62,930 bases of DNA from Allobacillus salarius (GTDB lineage: Bacteria; Bacillota; Bacilli; Bacillales; Alkalibacillaceae): positions 1 through 62,930 of the forward strand of contig NZ_VMHE01000013.1 in NCBI RefSeq assembly GCF_007559425.1. The letters run 5' to 3'. Shown here piece after piece: positions 35,298 through 44,511 of this stretch. The position numbers were made by a program, and so were the translations under genes. The number at the start of each line of letters is the position of its first letter. Positions within the stretch are counted from its first letter, which is position 1. The notes under the pieces are model-generated. The model was given only the letters and a program-made list of their open reading frames with translations. It was not told where the DNA came from and did not search any database.

Positions 35298-38200
35298 GTG
35301 AGCGAAAGAACATTATTGGTGAAGGACGAAAAACATTCTCATCAAACGAAACAGCAAAATCGTTTTATTTATGATATCGCTGGAGAGAATTATTTCTCGA
35401 TCGGACGCGAGCACTATGATGATGTGATGGTTGAGGGATTGAATGCAACTCTTCTATTTTATCGTGATGCGGAACATGATGGTTTTGTTCTGGAGGCACA
35501 TGAAGGAGAAGTATACCATAACTACAAGCGAATTGAGGGATCCAGCCAGGTTCTCCATGGCGATCAGTTAATTGTTGATGATGTTAAACTCGTTTTGAAT
35601 AAAGAGTCGGTCGAATTATTTCTATCTGGAAAAGGAGCGACGTCGAAGCTAGGTTTACTTCTGGAACCTGATCACACATTGAATAAAAATTTTCCGGAAT
35701 ATCATCGTTCACCGAGAATCATTTACCGTGAACCAGAAGAGAAAAGAACCATTGCCAAACCTTCACCAAAACCATCTAAACCGAGTGAACAATTAGCTCG
35801 AACAGTGGTCCCACCGTTGGTCATGATTTTCGCACTAGTCATTATTTCGATCATACAGCCGAGGGGAATATTTATTATCGTCATGTTGGCGATGACAATA
35901 ACGACAGTCATCTTCTCAATTACATCCTATATTAAAAATGTTAGGCAATACAACGCTGATATGAGGCACCGTGACAAAAGCTATCGAGCATATTTGCGAA
36001 ATAAAACAAAAGAATTGTATCAAGCGGCAGAAGAACAAAGGCATGCGTTGACATATCACTATCCTAATGTTGAACAAATTCGTCAAATGGTACTTGAAAT
36101 CAATGCACGCATTTATGAAAAGTCGATGTATCATCATGATTTTTTGCATTTCCGTACCGGGTTAGGAACAGTGGACACGAGCTTTGAAGTAGAATATCGG
36201 GACGAAGAATTTTCGCAAGATGAAGATGAATTAATCGACCAAGCAAGACAGCTTCGTTCAAAATTTCAAAAGCAACAGGAAGTACCTGTCGTGACGACTT
36301 TAATGAACGGACCAGTCGGCTATGTCGGTCAAAGGGAATTGGTCATTGAACAAATTCAGTTGTTCGTTATGCAAACATCTATGTTTCACAGTTATCATGA
36401 TGTCCAATTTTTGGCTATCTTTCCAGAGTCAGAAAAAACGGATTGGGATTGGATGCGCTGGCTACCGCATGCAACTTTACGACAATTAAATCTCCGGGGA
36501 TTTGTTTATCATGAGCGTTCTCGTGATCAAATCCTTCATTCCATGTATCAAGTGTTGAAAGAAAGAAGACAACTGCTAGAAGAAAAAGGAGATCAGCGAG
36601 AGAAGGCATTATTCTCACCACACTACGTTTTTTTGATTACAGATGAAAAGTTGCTACTAGATCATGTCATCATGGAATTTTTAAGTGAAGATCCGAGTGA
36701 GTTAGGTGTATCACTTATATTTGTTCAGGATGTCATGCAATCACTCCCAGAGCATGTAACTACAGTGATTGATATTCGGGATGTGAATCATGGAACAATC
36801 ATTTTGGAAGATGGAGAATTGGTCAACAAAAAATTCACGCCAGATCATTTTCCAGAAGGATTCATGAAAGAAGATATCTCTCGTGGCTTGGCACCATTGA
36901 ATCATCAACAAAACTTAAAAAATGCGATTCCTGAATCAGTAACATTTTTGGAGATGTACCAGGTTGAAAGAGTCGAGGAATTAGCGATTGATGTAAGATG
37001 GACTACCAACGAAACGTATAAAACAATGGCTGTGCCGTTAGGATTACGCGGTAAGGACGACATCGTACAGTTGAACCTGCATGAAAAAGCACACGGTCCG
37101 CATGGATTAGTTGCTGGAACAACTGGCTCTGGAAAATCCGAGATTGTACAATCGTATATTTTATCGATGGCAGTGAATTTCCATCCACATGAAGTAGCCT
37201 TCCTGCTAATTGATTATAAAGGTGGAGGTATGGCGAATTTATTTAGAAACTTACCTCACCAACTCGGTGCGATTACGAATTTGGATCGATCGCAAGCAAT
37301 GCGGGCACTATCTTCGATTAAAGCGGAGTTGCAAAAACGTCAACGGCTATTTGGGGAATATGACGTCAATCATATTAACCAGTATCAGAAATTATATAAG
37401 CAAGGGAAAGTCCGCGAAGCGATGCCGCATCTTTTCATTATCTCGGATGAGTTTGCAGAGTTGAAAGAGGAACAACCTGAATTCATGAAAGAACTAGTAT
37501 CAACAGCTCGAATCGGCCGTTCGCTGGGGATTCATCTAATCTTGGCAACACAAAAGCCAAGCGGTGTGGTAGATGATCAAATTTGGTCGAACTCCAAATT
37601 TAAGTTAGCTTTAAAAGTCCAAAATGCCAGCGATTCAAATGAAGTGTTAAAAACAGCGGATGCTGCCGAAATTACCTTGCCAGGAAGAGCGTACTTACAA
37701 GTTGGCAATAATGAAATTTATGAATTGTTTCAAAGTGCGTTCAGTGGTGCAGAGTATATTCCTGATCAATCAAAACATGAACAAGTGGATACAACAATTT
37801 ATGCTATCAATGATCTCGGACAATATGAGATTTTAACGCAAGATTTAAGTGGGTTAGATAAAAAGGATGTCGTTGAAAGTGTGCCGACAGAGTTAGAAGC
37901 TGTCATCGATTATATTCACCAGTTCACGACAAAAGAAGGTATTGAACGACTGCCAAGACCTTGGCTTCCGCCTTTACCAAACCGAATCAGTGCGATTGAC
38001 CTTAATCCAGCGAATTTTAAAGAAGCTTGGAACGCACCTAAAAAGTCGCTTCAAGCAACAATCGGAATGATGGACCAACCAGAATTGCAATCACAAAGTC
38101 CACTCACCATTGATCTAACAAAAGACGGCCACATTGCCGTGTTTTCAAGTCCTGGCTACGGAAAATCAACATTTATGCAAAGTTTGATCGTTGATTTGGT

Positions 38201-39557
38201 TAAACAACATCATCCAGAACGTTTGCATATTTATTTATTGGACTTTGGAACGAATGGTTTAATGCCGCTCAAACAATTACCTCATGTGGCCGATACTTTC
38301 TTGCTTGATGAAACGGTAAAAATTGAAAAATGGATCCGATTCATGACAAAGGAAATAGTCGAGCGAAAGAAAAAGCTAAGCCAATTCGGTGTTGCTGATA
38401 TGATTATGTATGAAAAAGCAAGCGAAGAAGTGGTTCCGAATATCGTTATTGCGATCGACAATTACGATGCAGTGAAAGAAGCGGATTTTGGCGAAGAATT
38501 TGATCGGTTGATTACCCTGATTGCAAGAGAGGGTGCAAGAATTGGTGTTCATTTAAGTGTCAGTGCAGGGCGACAAAATTCCATGAGGATGCCGTTGATT
38601 TCTAACATCAAGCAACAAATTGCACTCCACTTAATTGATACGATCGAAATGCGAACGATCATTGGAAAAACGGACTTAGAAATTGAAGAAGTTCCGGGAC
38701 GAGGAATTATAAAGCAAGAAGACCCCGTATTATTTCAGACGAGTCTGCCGGCTGAAGGTGAAGAAACACTTGAGATTATTGAAGAGATTCGACAACTATC
38801 TATAGAAATGAGAAATTTCTGGGATGGCGACTTACCAAAATCTATCCCGATGATGCCAGAAGGGTCAATAGACTTTGAGACGTTTAAACAGAATGAAATG
38901 ACGAAGGAATTTGTTAGGAAGAATCAATTGCCACTTGGTCTGGACTTTGAATATGTAGAGCCGGTTGCATTTAATCCGGCAGCGTACAATCTACTTACCG
39001 TATTCGGTGATCGACCTGATGAATTGAATAAATTGAGAATTGCATTAGCGAAGAATTTAACGTTGTTAGAAGGATCATATCAAACAATGATCATTGATAC
39101 AGAAGAAAAGATAACCGCTGACCAAGCGTCTAATGTTAACGTTTATGTCTATCAATCTCAAAAACTTCAGGATATCAAAAAAAGCATCTTGCAAGAAATC
39201 GAATTGCGAGGTAAAGGTGATCACAGTGGAACAAAGTGGATCATTTTAATAAACGACCTTCAAGATTTTTCTGAACGGACTTATTTATTGGAAGAGGAAG
39301 TAACAGAGCTGTTCGAACGGGGACCGAAACACGAGGTGTATTTTATCGTAGTCGGTAATCATAATTATCTAGGTAAAAGTTTTGAATACCCTGCTAAATC
39401 AATACGGAAGTTATCTATGGTCGGTTTGGTTGCCATGCGTTTAGGTGACCAGGATGTGTTCAATCAGCCATTTATACGAAAAGAGACACACCCTGGAACG
39501 TATGAATGTTACGTAGCAATCGAACAACAACATTACAAAATTAAGGTCCCGAAGTAG
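35298..39557 (+). CDS. essC: Type VII secretion ATPase EssC/YukBA
   Basis: This FtsK/SpoIIIE-type motor drives substrate export. The 1419-residue product has N-terminal FHA-like domains (1-150), two transmembrane helices (about 168-212), and three ATPase domains. The first has Walker A GTTGSGKS (about 606) and LLIDYKGGGMA; the second has SSPGYGKST (about 950); the third lacks a proper Walker A (FGDRPDELNK, about 1237). In B. subtilis 168 the gene is split in two readings (yukBA); here it is one frame. The GTG at 35298 follows agaggga by 8 bases. Confidence 0.95.
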   Translation: MSERTLLVKDEKHSHQTKQQNRFIYDIAGENYFSIGREHYDDVMVEGLNATLLFYRDAEHDGFVLEAHEGEVYHNYKRIEGSSQVLHGDQLIVDDVKLVLNKESVELFLSGKGATSKLGLLLEPDHTLNKNFPEYHRSPRIIYREPEEKRTIAKPSPKPSKPSEQLARTVVPPLVMIFALVIISIIQPRGIFIIVMLAMTITTVIFSITSYIKNVRQYNADMRHRDKSYRAYLRNKTKELYQAAEEQRHALTYHYPNVEQIRQMVLEINARIYEKSMYHHDFLHFRTGLGTVDTSFEVEYRDEEFSQDEDELIDQARQLRSKFQKQQEVPVVTTLMNGPVGYVGQRELVIEQIQLFVMQTSMFHSYHDVQFLAIFPESEKTDWDWMRWLPHATLRQLNLRGFVYHERSRDQILHSMYQVLKERRQLLEEKGDQREKALFSPHYVFLITDEKLLLDHVIMEFLSEDPSELGVSLIFVQDVMQSLPEHVTTVIDIRDVNHGTIILEDGELVNKKFTPDHFPEGFMKEDISRGLAPLNHQQNLKNAIPESVTFLEMYQVERVEELAIDVRWTTNETYKTMAVPLGLRGKDDIVQLNLHEKAHGPHGLVAGTTGSGKSEIVQSYILSMAVNFHPHEVAFLLIDYKGGGMANLFRNLPHQLGAITNLDRSQAMRALSSIKAELQKRQRLFGEYDVNHINQYQKLYKQGKVREAMPHLFIISDEFAELKEEQPEFMKELVSTARIGRSLGIHLILATQKPSGVVDDQIWSNSKFKLALKVQNASDSNEVLKTADAAEITLPGRAYLQVGNNEIYELFQSAFSGAEYIPDQSKHEQVDTTIYAINDLGQYEILTQDLSGLDKKDVVESVPTELEAVIDYIHQFTTKEGIERLPRPWLPPLPNRISAIDLNPANFKEAWNAPKKSLQATIGMMDQPELQSQSPLTIDLTKDGHIAVFSSPGYGKSTFMQSLIVDLVKQHHPERLHIYLLDFGTNGLMPLKQLPHVADTFLLDETVKIEKWIRFMTKEIVERKKKLSQFGVADMIMYEKASEEVVPNIVIAIDNYDAVKEADFGEEFDRLITLIAREGARIGVHLSVSAGRQNSMRMPLISNIKQQIALHLIDTIEMRTIIGKTDLEIEEVPGRGIIKQEDPVLFQTSLPAEGEETLEIIEEIRQLSIEMRNFWDGDLPKSIPMMPEGSIDFETFKQNEMTKEFVRKNQLPLGLDFEYVEPVAFNPAAYNLLTVFGDRPDELNKLRIALAKNLTLLEGSYQTMIIDTEEKITADQASNVNVYVYQSQKLQDIKKSILQEIELRGKGDHSGTKWIILINDLQDFSERTYLLEEEVTELFERGPKHEVYFIVVGNHNYLGKSFEYPAKSIRKLSMVGLVAMRLGDQDVFNQPFIRKETHPGTYECYVAIEQQHYKIKVPK

Positions 39558-39569
39558 GGAGGGGAGAAA

Positions 39570-39992
39570 ATGACGTCCATTCGCCAGTTGAATGCACAAA
39601 AAGTTACGGTATTAAGAGGCATTGCAGATAAGAAAAACTCCATTTCAAGTTTAGAAGAGAAAATTTCACGACTCCAAACCGCAGCTACTCGATTAACGGC
39701 AAGTATCTCGGCATTAGAATCTACGCAGCAGGCAATCGAGAACTTAACGGTTGATTTAGGAAGGTGGCGAGGAGAGGAAAAATCCGAATTTGAAGAGAAC
39801 TACAGTGATTACCAAGAATCAACGAGAGCATACTTATCAAAAACAGAAAATGCAAAGGACGCCATAGACCAAGACATAAAACGTTATGAGGCACAAATGG
39901 CAACTTCTACAACTAGTCTGATGAATTTGGAAAGCTCACTTGCATCAATCGAATGGCAAATAAGGCAGGCTGATATGGAGGGAGTTCGATGA
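39570..39992 (+). CDS. DUF5082-type (YwqH-like) LXG partner protein
   Basis: The 140-residue helical product is mostly coiled coil and holds a WRG turn (RWRGEEKSEFEENY, about 65-78) like a WXG100 protein. In B. subtilis, ywqH and ywqI precede the LXG toxin gene ywqJ in the same order. Related small helical proteins in streptococci bind the LXG domain and guide it to the secretion machine. The ribosome site gggagggg lies 12 bases after essC. It overlaps the next gene by 4 bases. Confidence 0.85.
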   Translation: MTSIRQLNAQKVTVLRGIADKKNSISSLEEKISRLQTAATRLTASISALESTQQAIENLTVDLGRWRGEEKSEFEENYSDYQESTRAYLSKTENAKDAIDQDIKRYEAQMATSTTSLMNLESSLASIEWQIRQADMEGVR

Positions 39993-40291
39993 ATAAAGAA
40001 GTAGGTATTCATTCCGATCAGTTTCAATCGTTGACTTCATCTTTAAGAGCTTCTGTATCCGGTATTGATGGAATACGAACGAATCGCAGCTTCCATCAAA
40101 CAAACAGTAAACCATTTACAAATGACTTGGAAAATATTGTTCGGGCGATTGAGTTAATTCAACGATATCAAGAACTCATGCATTCAGATGTTGATGTTTT
40201 GATGAAAACAGGTGAAGAAATCAAGGAACAAGATCGGAAATTATCTGAGATCAATGGGATTGCGATGGATGGACCACGACCAATACGATAA
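39989..40291 (+). CDS. DUF5344-type (YwqI-like) LXG partner protein
   Basis: The 100-residue product is two helices joined by a short turn, with the start MNKEVGIHSDQF resembling YwqI and the SACOL2603/TIGR04197-like family of type VII accessory proteins. It probably forms a complex with the upstream DUF5082 protein on the LXG domain of the effector encoded 16 bases downstream. Confidence 0.82.
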   Translation: MNKEVGIHSDQFQSLTSSLRASVSGIDGIRTNRSFHQTNSKPFTNDLENIVRAIELIQRYQELMHSDVDVLMKTGEEIKEQDRKLSEINGIAMDGPRPIR

Positions 40292-40306
40292 GAAAGGAGG
40301 ATCTAT

Positions 40307-41818
40307 ATGGGGAAAAAGGTGAATCTTCCAGAGGTTATTGAATTATCAGAGGATCTGAAATCAACAGCCTCAGAGCTTTCATCAAAACTTAACCAATTAG
40401 AAAAAGAGATTGATCAGCTAAGTAGTTTGGATTCTTTTTCAGGAATGGCAGCAACGGAAGCCAAAAAATATTTTAACGACTTTCATAAAACTTTAATTAA
40501 GTCCTTTGACTTATTGTTCAATGATTTGAATGAAACTTTACAAAAACATTTACACTCATTTGGTGTGAGAGTGGATAAAAGCGAAGCTGCAATTGTTCAA
40601 AGCGACTATCTGAATGAGATTAGGGCCGATGTAGAGAGTGAATACGAACGTTTAGAGAATGAGCAAGACCGGGTTCGGGAAGTCATTAGCAGTGTTTCAG
40701 ATATATCAACGGCCAATCATCCAATTGTTTTTTCAATGAGCCGCGACTACCGTGAGACGGTGGAGACCGTAACTGAATTAGAAGATAATTTTAATTCTTT
40801 TACCCAAACGGGAAATCAAGAAGTAAACCAAATTGAAGAAACCATTCATCAGATTGAAAAAGCACTCAGTTATGCGGGAGCCGTTTCGGGAAGTGCTCGC
40901 TTTACGAACTATCGAGGGAATGGAACGAGTACGGGATTGCCTGCATTAAAAAAGTACAATGAAGAGAGACGCCAAGCCATTGTTGAAGAAGCAAGGGATG
41001 TTAAATCAGATGCGATTGCAACTATGAATGAAGATTCACAAGAGATATTAAATCAAGCATTTACCGATTTGAAGAATGGAGAGATTGACCAAGATACTTA
41101 CTATGCTGTCGTTGACGAGTTGAGAAACCTTCAAAACAATGACATGGATGAGGATGCAGAAGTTTCCGAAAACCTAATTCAATATGTAGCGAATCATATT
41201 AATGTAATGACTGGCAGTTTAAGAGACAACACAATTGCCACTTACATTAAAGAAAGCATTAAAGATCGCGGTAATAGCGTAATTACTCGGGCTGGGCTCG
41301 TTGAACAGATGAATGGTAACCAACCTTCTTCCACTTCCAGTTATCTGAGAGACAAAGGGAACAAAATATTGAATGTAGGTCGAGCAGTGAGCGGGGGATT
41401 ATCTGCATTGACTATCGGCTATGGAACTTACATGGATTACACAAATACCGATAAAACGGTAGGAGAAGCATTTACAAAAAATGCTGCAGCTACAGGTGCA
41501 GGTACATTAAGTGGGGTAGCTGTAGCAGGAGCTATTAAGGCAGGAGCATTCGTGCTAGGAACTGCCACCCCTGTCGGATGGACGATTGTAGCAGGTGTTG
41601 CAGTAGGTACGGTTGCAACTATGGGCTTTAATTGGGCCTACGATGCAAATTTCCTCGGTTTACAAGATGGTCTCGATTGGGCTGGTCAGAAATTGGACCA
41701 AGCAGGTGATTTTGTAGCGGATACGTGGACTTCTGCACAAGAAAAAGTTGACGAAGGATTGGAATTTATAGGTGAGAGCCTTAAAAGCGGTCTTGATTCG
41801 TTAAATCCGTTCACCTAG
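40307..41818 (+). CDS. LXG-domain effector with a glycine-zipper C-terminus
   Basis: The 503-residue product has an N-terminal LXG domain (1-200: long helices with the typical SFSGMAATEAKKYFNDFHKTL and SFGVRVDKSE segments), which is the secretion signal of type VII polymorphic toxins. The C-terminal part (about 385-447) is hydrophobic and rich in G/A with repeated GxxxG spacing (GAGTLSGVAVAGAIKAG; GWTIVAGVAVGTVA). Such glycine zippers occur in the pore-forming toxins TspA and TelE. No nuclease or ADP-ribosyltransferase motif is visible. A membrane protein gene follows, as expected for the immunity to a membrane toxin. Ribosome site aaaggagg. Confidence 0.85.
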   Translation: MGKKVNLPEVIELSEDLKSTASELSSKLNQLEKEIDQLSSLDSFSGMAATEAKKYFNDFHKTLIKSFDLLFNDLNETLQKHLHSFGVRVDKSEAAIVQSDYLNEIRADVESEYERLENEQDRVREVISSVSDISTANHPIVFSMSRDYRETVETVTELEDNFNSFTQTGNQEVNQIEETIHQIEKALSYAGAVSGSARFTNYRGNGTSTGLPALKKYNEERRQAIVEEARDVKSDAIATMNEDSQEILNQAFTDLKNGEIDQDTYYAVVDELRNLQNNDMDEDAEVSENLIQYVANHINVMTGSLRDNTIATYIKESIKDRGNSVITRAGLVEQMNGNQPSSTSSYLRDKGNKILNVGRAVSGGLSALTIGYGTYMDYTNTDKTVGEAFTKNAAATGAGTLSGVAVAGAIKAGAFVLGTATPVGWTIVAGVAVGTVATMGFNWAYDANFLGLQDGLDWAGQKLDQAGDFVADTWTSAQEKVDEGLEFIGESLKSGLDSLNPFT

Positions 41819-41870
41819 AATACAACTTTCCATAAGAGACCCGCTAAATTATACACAAAGGATTGATGGC

Positions 41871-42536
41871 ATGATGAAATGTACCGTACAGGGCGTCTAT
41901 ATGAATTTAAGATATAGAATCGTAACGATTGATGAAAAAGATTACATCGTAGATTTAGGAGATTCTATATGGAAAATTTTATTTCCATTTTTGTATTGGA
42001 TGCTGCCAAACACGGCTTACCAAGTTAATCATTACGAATTGATCGAAAAAATAAAAGCACCGAAAGTAAAACAGAAATCAACGACCCGTGAAGGGCTGCT
42101 TGCGGGATTAATGGGGGTGCTTTTAGCTAGTTTCCTACAACCATTGATGCGTTTTTTTGATATTGAAGGAACAACACTCATCAATTCCTCAATCGTATTG
42201 ATTTCATTTTTGCTTGTTATATTCGTGTATTTCTATATAAATCAAAAGAATCGAAAAAGCTTACTTCAAACCGTCAATCTGAAAAATTATTCGACAATCC
42301 GAGTATGGATCAGACCGCAATCATTTAAGTATATGCTCTTTATTTTATTAACCTACTTATTCTTCTTTGGATTTACTTTGTTGATGTGGGGCGGATTTAT
42401 ACAAGTAGCAGCCAATGTTCTTATCCTTATATTTGGCATGTTGTTTTTGTTTATTGCGTTATTTACCGGACTTTTGGCAATCGGAGTAGGAGATTACAAC
42501 GTTAAGATAAAAAGTGATGAAAAAGTAGCTGTGTAA
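41871..42536 (+). CDS. DUF443-like membrane protein, probable immunity protein
   Basis: The 221-residue product starts with the short beta-rich segment LRYRIVTIDEKDYIVDLGDS, then FPFLYWMLPNTAYQV, and has four or five transmembrane helices (about 75-95, 105-125, 150-172, 180-205). This layout matches the DUF443/TIGR01218 family. In Staphylococcus aureus, DUF443 proteins (TsaI) protect against the membrane-depolarising type VII toxin TspA. Placed directly after an LXG effector with a membrane-active C-terminus, an immunity role is the best reading. It is not proven. Confidence 0.75.
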   Translation: MMKCTVQGVYMNLRYRIVTIDEKDYIVDLGDSIWKILFPFLYWMLPNTAYQVNHYELIEKIKAPKVKQKSTTREGLLAGLMGVLLASFLQPLMRFFDIEGTTLINSSIVLISFLLVIFVYFYINQKNRKSLLQTVNLKNYSTIRVWIRPQSFKYMLFILLTYLFFFGFTLLMWGGFIQVAANVLILIFGMLFLFIALFTGLLAIGVGDYNVKIKSDEKVAV

Positions 42537-42625
42537 GTTAGATTCATAGAAGAAATGAGATGTTTTAAATAGAGCGAACTTATTTGGTCATTTAATGAAT
42601 GGATGTGAGAAGGAGGAATAAAACG

Positions 42626-42937
42626 ATGTTACCGATTGGCTCAGTAGTTTACTTAAACGAAGGTAGGACCAAAATAATGATTTTGAATAGAGGGCCCATT
42701 TTTTCTGCTGAAACCCCGGACGAAGCAAGAATCATGTATGATTATTCAGGTTGTTTATATCCACAAGGCCTTGATCCAAACAATGTGTTTTATTTCAACG
42801 AAGAGAATATTGACAAGGTTTTATATGAAGGTTATAAAGATGAAGAGGAAGATCGGTTTCAAGAAGTATACCATCATTGGGTAGAGGAAAATAAAACATC
42901 CATTAAAAAAGGAACGGTCCCAGGACCATTAAGGTAA
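42626..42937 (+). CDS. DUF4176 protein of the type VII locus
   Basis: The 103-residue product starts MLPIGSVVYLNEGRTKIMI and contains PYPQGL-like CLYPQGLDPNNVFYFNEENI, the hallmark of DUF4176. These small soluble proteins recur beside LXG effectors in Firmicutes; their role is unknown. The ATG at 42626 has aaggagg ahead; the 42599 start lies before it and lacks a site. Confidence 0.85.
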   Translation: MLPIGSVVYLNEGRTKIMILNRGPIFSAETPDEARIMYDYSGCLYPQGLDPNNVFYFNEENIDKVLYEGYKDEEEDRFQEVYHHWVEENKTSIKKGTVPGPLR

Positions 42938-42961
42938 ATAATTGGTGACGAAAGGAAGTAT

Positions 42962-43369
42962 ATGTTGGAGGACTACAAAGTAGGTCGATGGAAAGAACTT
43001 TTTGAATCCTTCGAGAAAGCTTTTTTCTTGTTGACGCATGAAGTTGAAAAAGAAACAACGAGCATATCTGAAGCTGCCACTCTCGTTCACTTTCATGAGA
43101 TGTGTCTGGAACATGCGCGAAAAACGTTATATGGTTATTTAGATGCAAAGGGCATATCGGTTAAAACGCCAAGGCAAGCAATTAAGGAAAGTTCAAAATT
43201 AGGCGTTCTTGCGAGTGAGAAATCGTGGAGTCGTGCGTTTAATCGTCGCAACCTAGGGTACTTCTTATTTACGGAAAAAGTAGAGAAAGAAATTGTGCAG
43301 GATATAAAAGAAGAGTACTATCCAATGTACACAGATTTACAACAAAGAATGAAAGAAGAAATGGAGTGA
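42962..43369 (+). CDS. HI0074-family (HEPN) protein without a nucleotidyltransferase partner
   Basis: The 135-residue helical product resembles nucleotidyltransferase substrate-binding proteins of the HI0074 type: LVHFHEMCLEHARKTLYGYL, TPRQAIKESSKLGVL, and NRRNLGYFLF. In active HEPN relatives the last segment carries R-N-x3-H. Here the His is replaced (RNLGYF), so RNase activity is unlikely. No MNT nucleotidyltransferase gene lies next to it; it ends the type VII operon instead. It may act as an accessory or binding protein. Ribosome site gaaagga. Confidence 0.75.
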   Translation: MLEDYKVGRWKELFESFEKAFFLLTHEVEKETTSISEAATLVHFHEMCLEHARKTLYGYLDAKGISVKTPRQAIKESSKLGVLASEKSWSRAFNRRNLGYFLFTEKVEKEIVQDIKEEYYPMYTDLQQRMKEEME

Positions 43370-43397
43370 AGTTCACTTCATACCAAGATGTATGCGT

Positions 43398-43438
43398 AAA
43401 GGCTGGACATGGTGTTGCTCTTTGTCCGAGCCTTTTTT
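43398..43438 (+). terminator. Terminator at the end of the type VII locus
   Basis: The stem aaaggctggaca/tgtccgagccttt (small bulge) is followed by six T. It is the first strong terminator after esaA. Confidence 0.85.
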
Positions 43439-43470
43439 ACTTGTCGTTTGTTACGACCAATATTGTTAAG

Positions 43471-43878
43471 TCAGTCGTTTCGTTCATTAATCTTTACGTA
43501 AAAGTTTCTGTTGCGTGGCCCATCAAATTCACAGAAGTAGATTCCTTGCCACGTACCTAATAAAATTTCTCGGTTATCGATAATAATAAATTGAGAAGTG
43601 CCAACTGTGCTCGTTTTCATATGTGCCGCGGTATTCCCTTCAGCGTGTCGATCGAGTTCATGTGTCCATGGAAATATTTCATCAAAACGTCTCAGCATAT
43701 CGGTTTTAACATCTGGATCAGCATTTTCATTAATCGTAATGCCAGCGGTTGTGTGAGCGGAATACACAACTGCACTTCCGTTAATGATTTGCTCCTCTGT
43801 AATGAAATCCTGTACTAGTTTGGTAATATCAACCATCTCGCTATGATGTTTTGTTTGGATGGAGAATTTACGTAACAT
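43471..43878 (-). CDS. YjbQ family protein (secondary thiamine-phosphate synthase-like)
   Basis: The 135-residue beta-rich product has the UPF0047/YjbQ motifs [29 protein letters not shown] and [18 protein letters not shown]. coli YjbQ has weak thiamine-phosphate synthase activity; the true role is uncertain. The ATG at 43878 follows aaagggg by 7 bases; a more distal in-frame start has no site. Confidence 0.9.
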   Translation of the reverse strand: MLRKFSIQTKHHSEMVDITKLVQDFITEEQIINGSAVVYSAHTTAGITINENADPDVKTDMLRRFDEIFPWTHELDRHAEGNTAAHMKTSTVGTSQFIIIDNREILLGTWQGIYFCEFDGPRNRNFYVKINERND

Positions 43879-43994
43879 CGTCAAACCCCTTTCAAAATGG
43901 TGTTCGTACACATATGCATAAGCCGTGTCTATGTAAACCTAACGATGCATTGAAGGAAAGCTCCTTTTTCAAAATCGTTAGTTTTTTTGGTTTA

Positions 43995-44063
43995 TTAAAT
44001 TAAAGATAGAATTAAACTGATCACTACAATAGCACCAATAATCATCAAAATCGTACGTAACAT
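43995..44063 (-). CDS. Very small membrane peptide, 22 residues
   Basis: A short frame (MLRTILMIIGAIVVISLILS plus two residues) has a single hydrophobic helix and a ribosome site (aaaggatggtga) ahead of its ATG. It lies alone between yjbQ and a zinc-finger gene. Family unknown; coding is suggested only by the site and the helix. Confidence 0.4.
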   Translation of the reverse strand: MLRTILMIIGAIVVISLILSLI

Positions 44064-44170
44064 GCTATCACCATCCTTTTGTAGATTGCTCACAAGTCAA
44101 TCCCCGCAATCAATTAAATGTAAACATTTTTTAGTGCAAAAAAGGGATGGTGAAGGGCAGTTACTGTTCT

Positions 44171-44497
44171 TCAGTTTTGTTTTTTGAGTGGCTCGGTGAA
44201 ATGGTCTTCTTCTTCATCAGCTAACCGCACGAAATATGGATAAAAGACAATGTACAAAAGACTCAAGAGAGCCCAAAGAATAACCATATACACTAATGAA
44301 AGGCCAGTTAATGGTAAAAGAATGGGTAGGAATAATGGCCATGAGAGAAGCATTAGCCTACGCCTGGATTTTTTCGTGACAAATTGGCTTGATTGACATC
44401 TCGGACAAGGAATGCGAGTATCCATGCGAAGAGAGGATTTCCATGTTTCTTTCCACGTCCATTGTTGCTTACAGACCGTGCACACGGGTAATTGCAT
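44171..44497 (-). CDS. TIGR04104-type zinc-finger membrane protein
   Basis: The 108-residue product has two knuckles, C-x2-C near residue 6-9 (CTVC) and CPRC (about 31-34), followed by KKSRRRL and two transmembrane helices (LMLLSWPLFLPILLPLTG; LVYMVILWALLSLLYIVF). The CxxC-x20-CxxC-SRRR pattern is that of TIGR04104. Its role is unknown. Good ribosome site taggagg. Confidence 0.82.
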   Translation of the reverse strand: MQLPVCTVCKQQWTWKETWKSSLRMDTRIPCPRCQSSQFVTKKSRRRLMLLSWPLFLPILLPLTGLSLVYMVILWALLSLLYIVFYPYFVRLADEEEDHFTEPLKKQN

Positions 44498-44511
44498 TCT
44501 TTTCCTCCTAA

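Noticed and set aside
43366..43560. Short plus-strand frame after the HI0074-like gene
   Set aside because: It runs through the operon terminator and over the end of the yjbQ-type gene, with no family resemblance.
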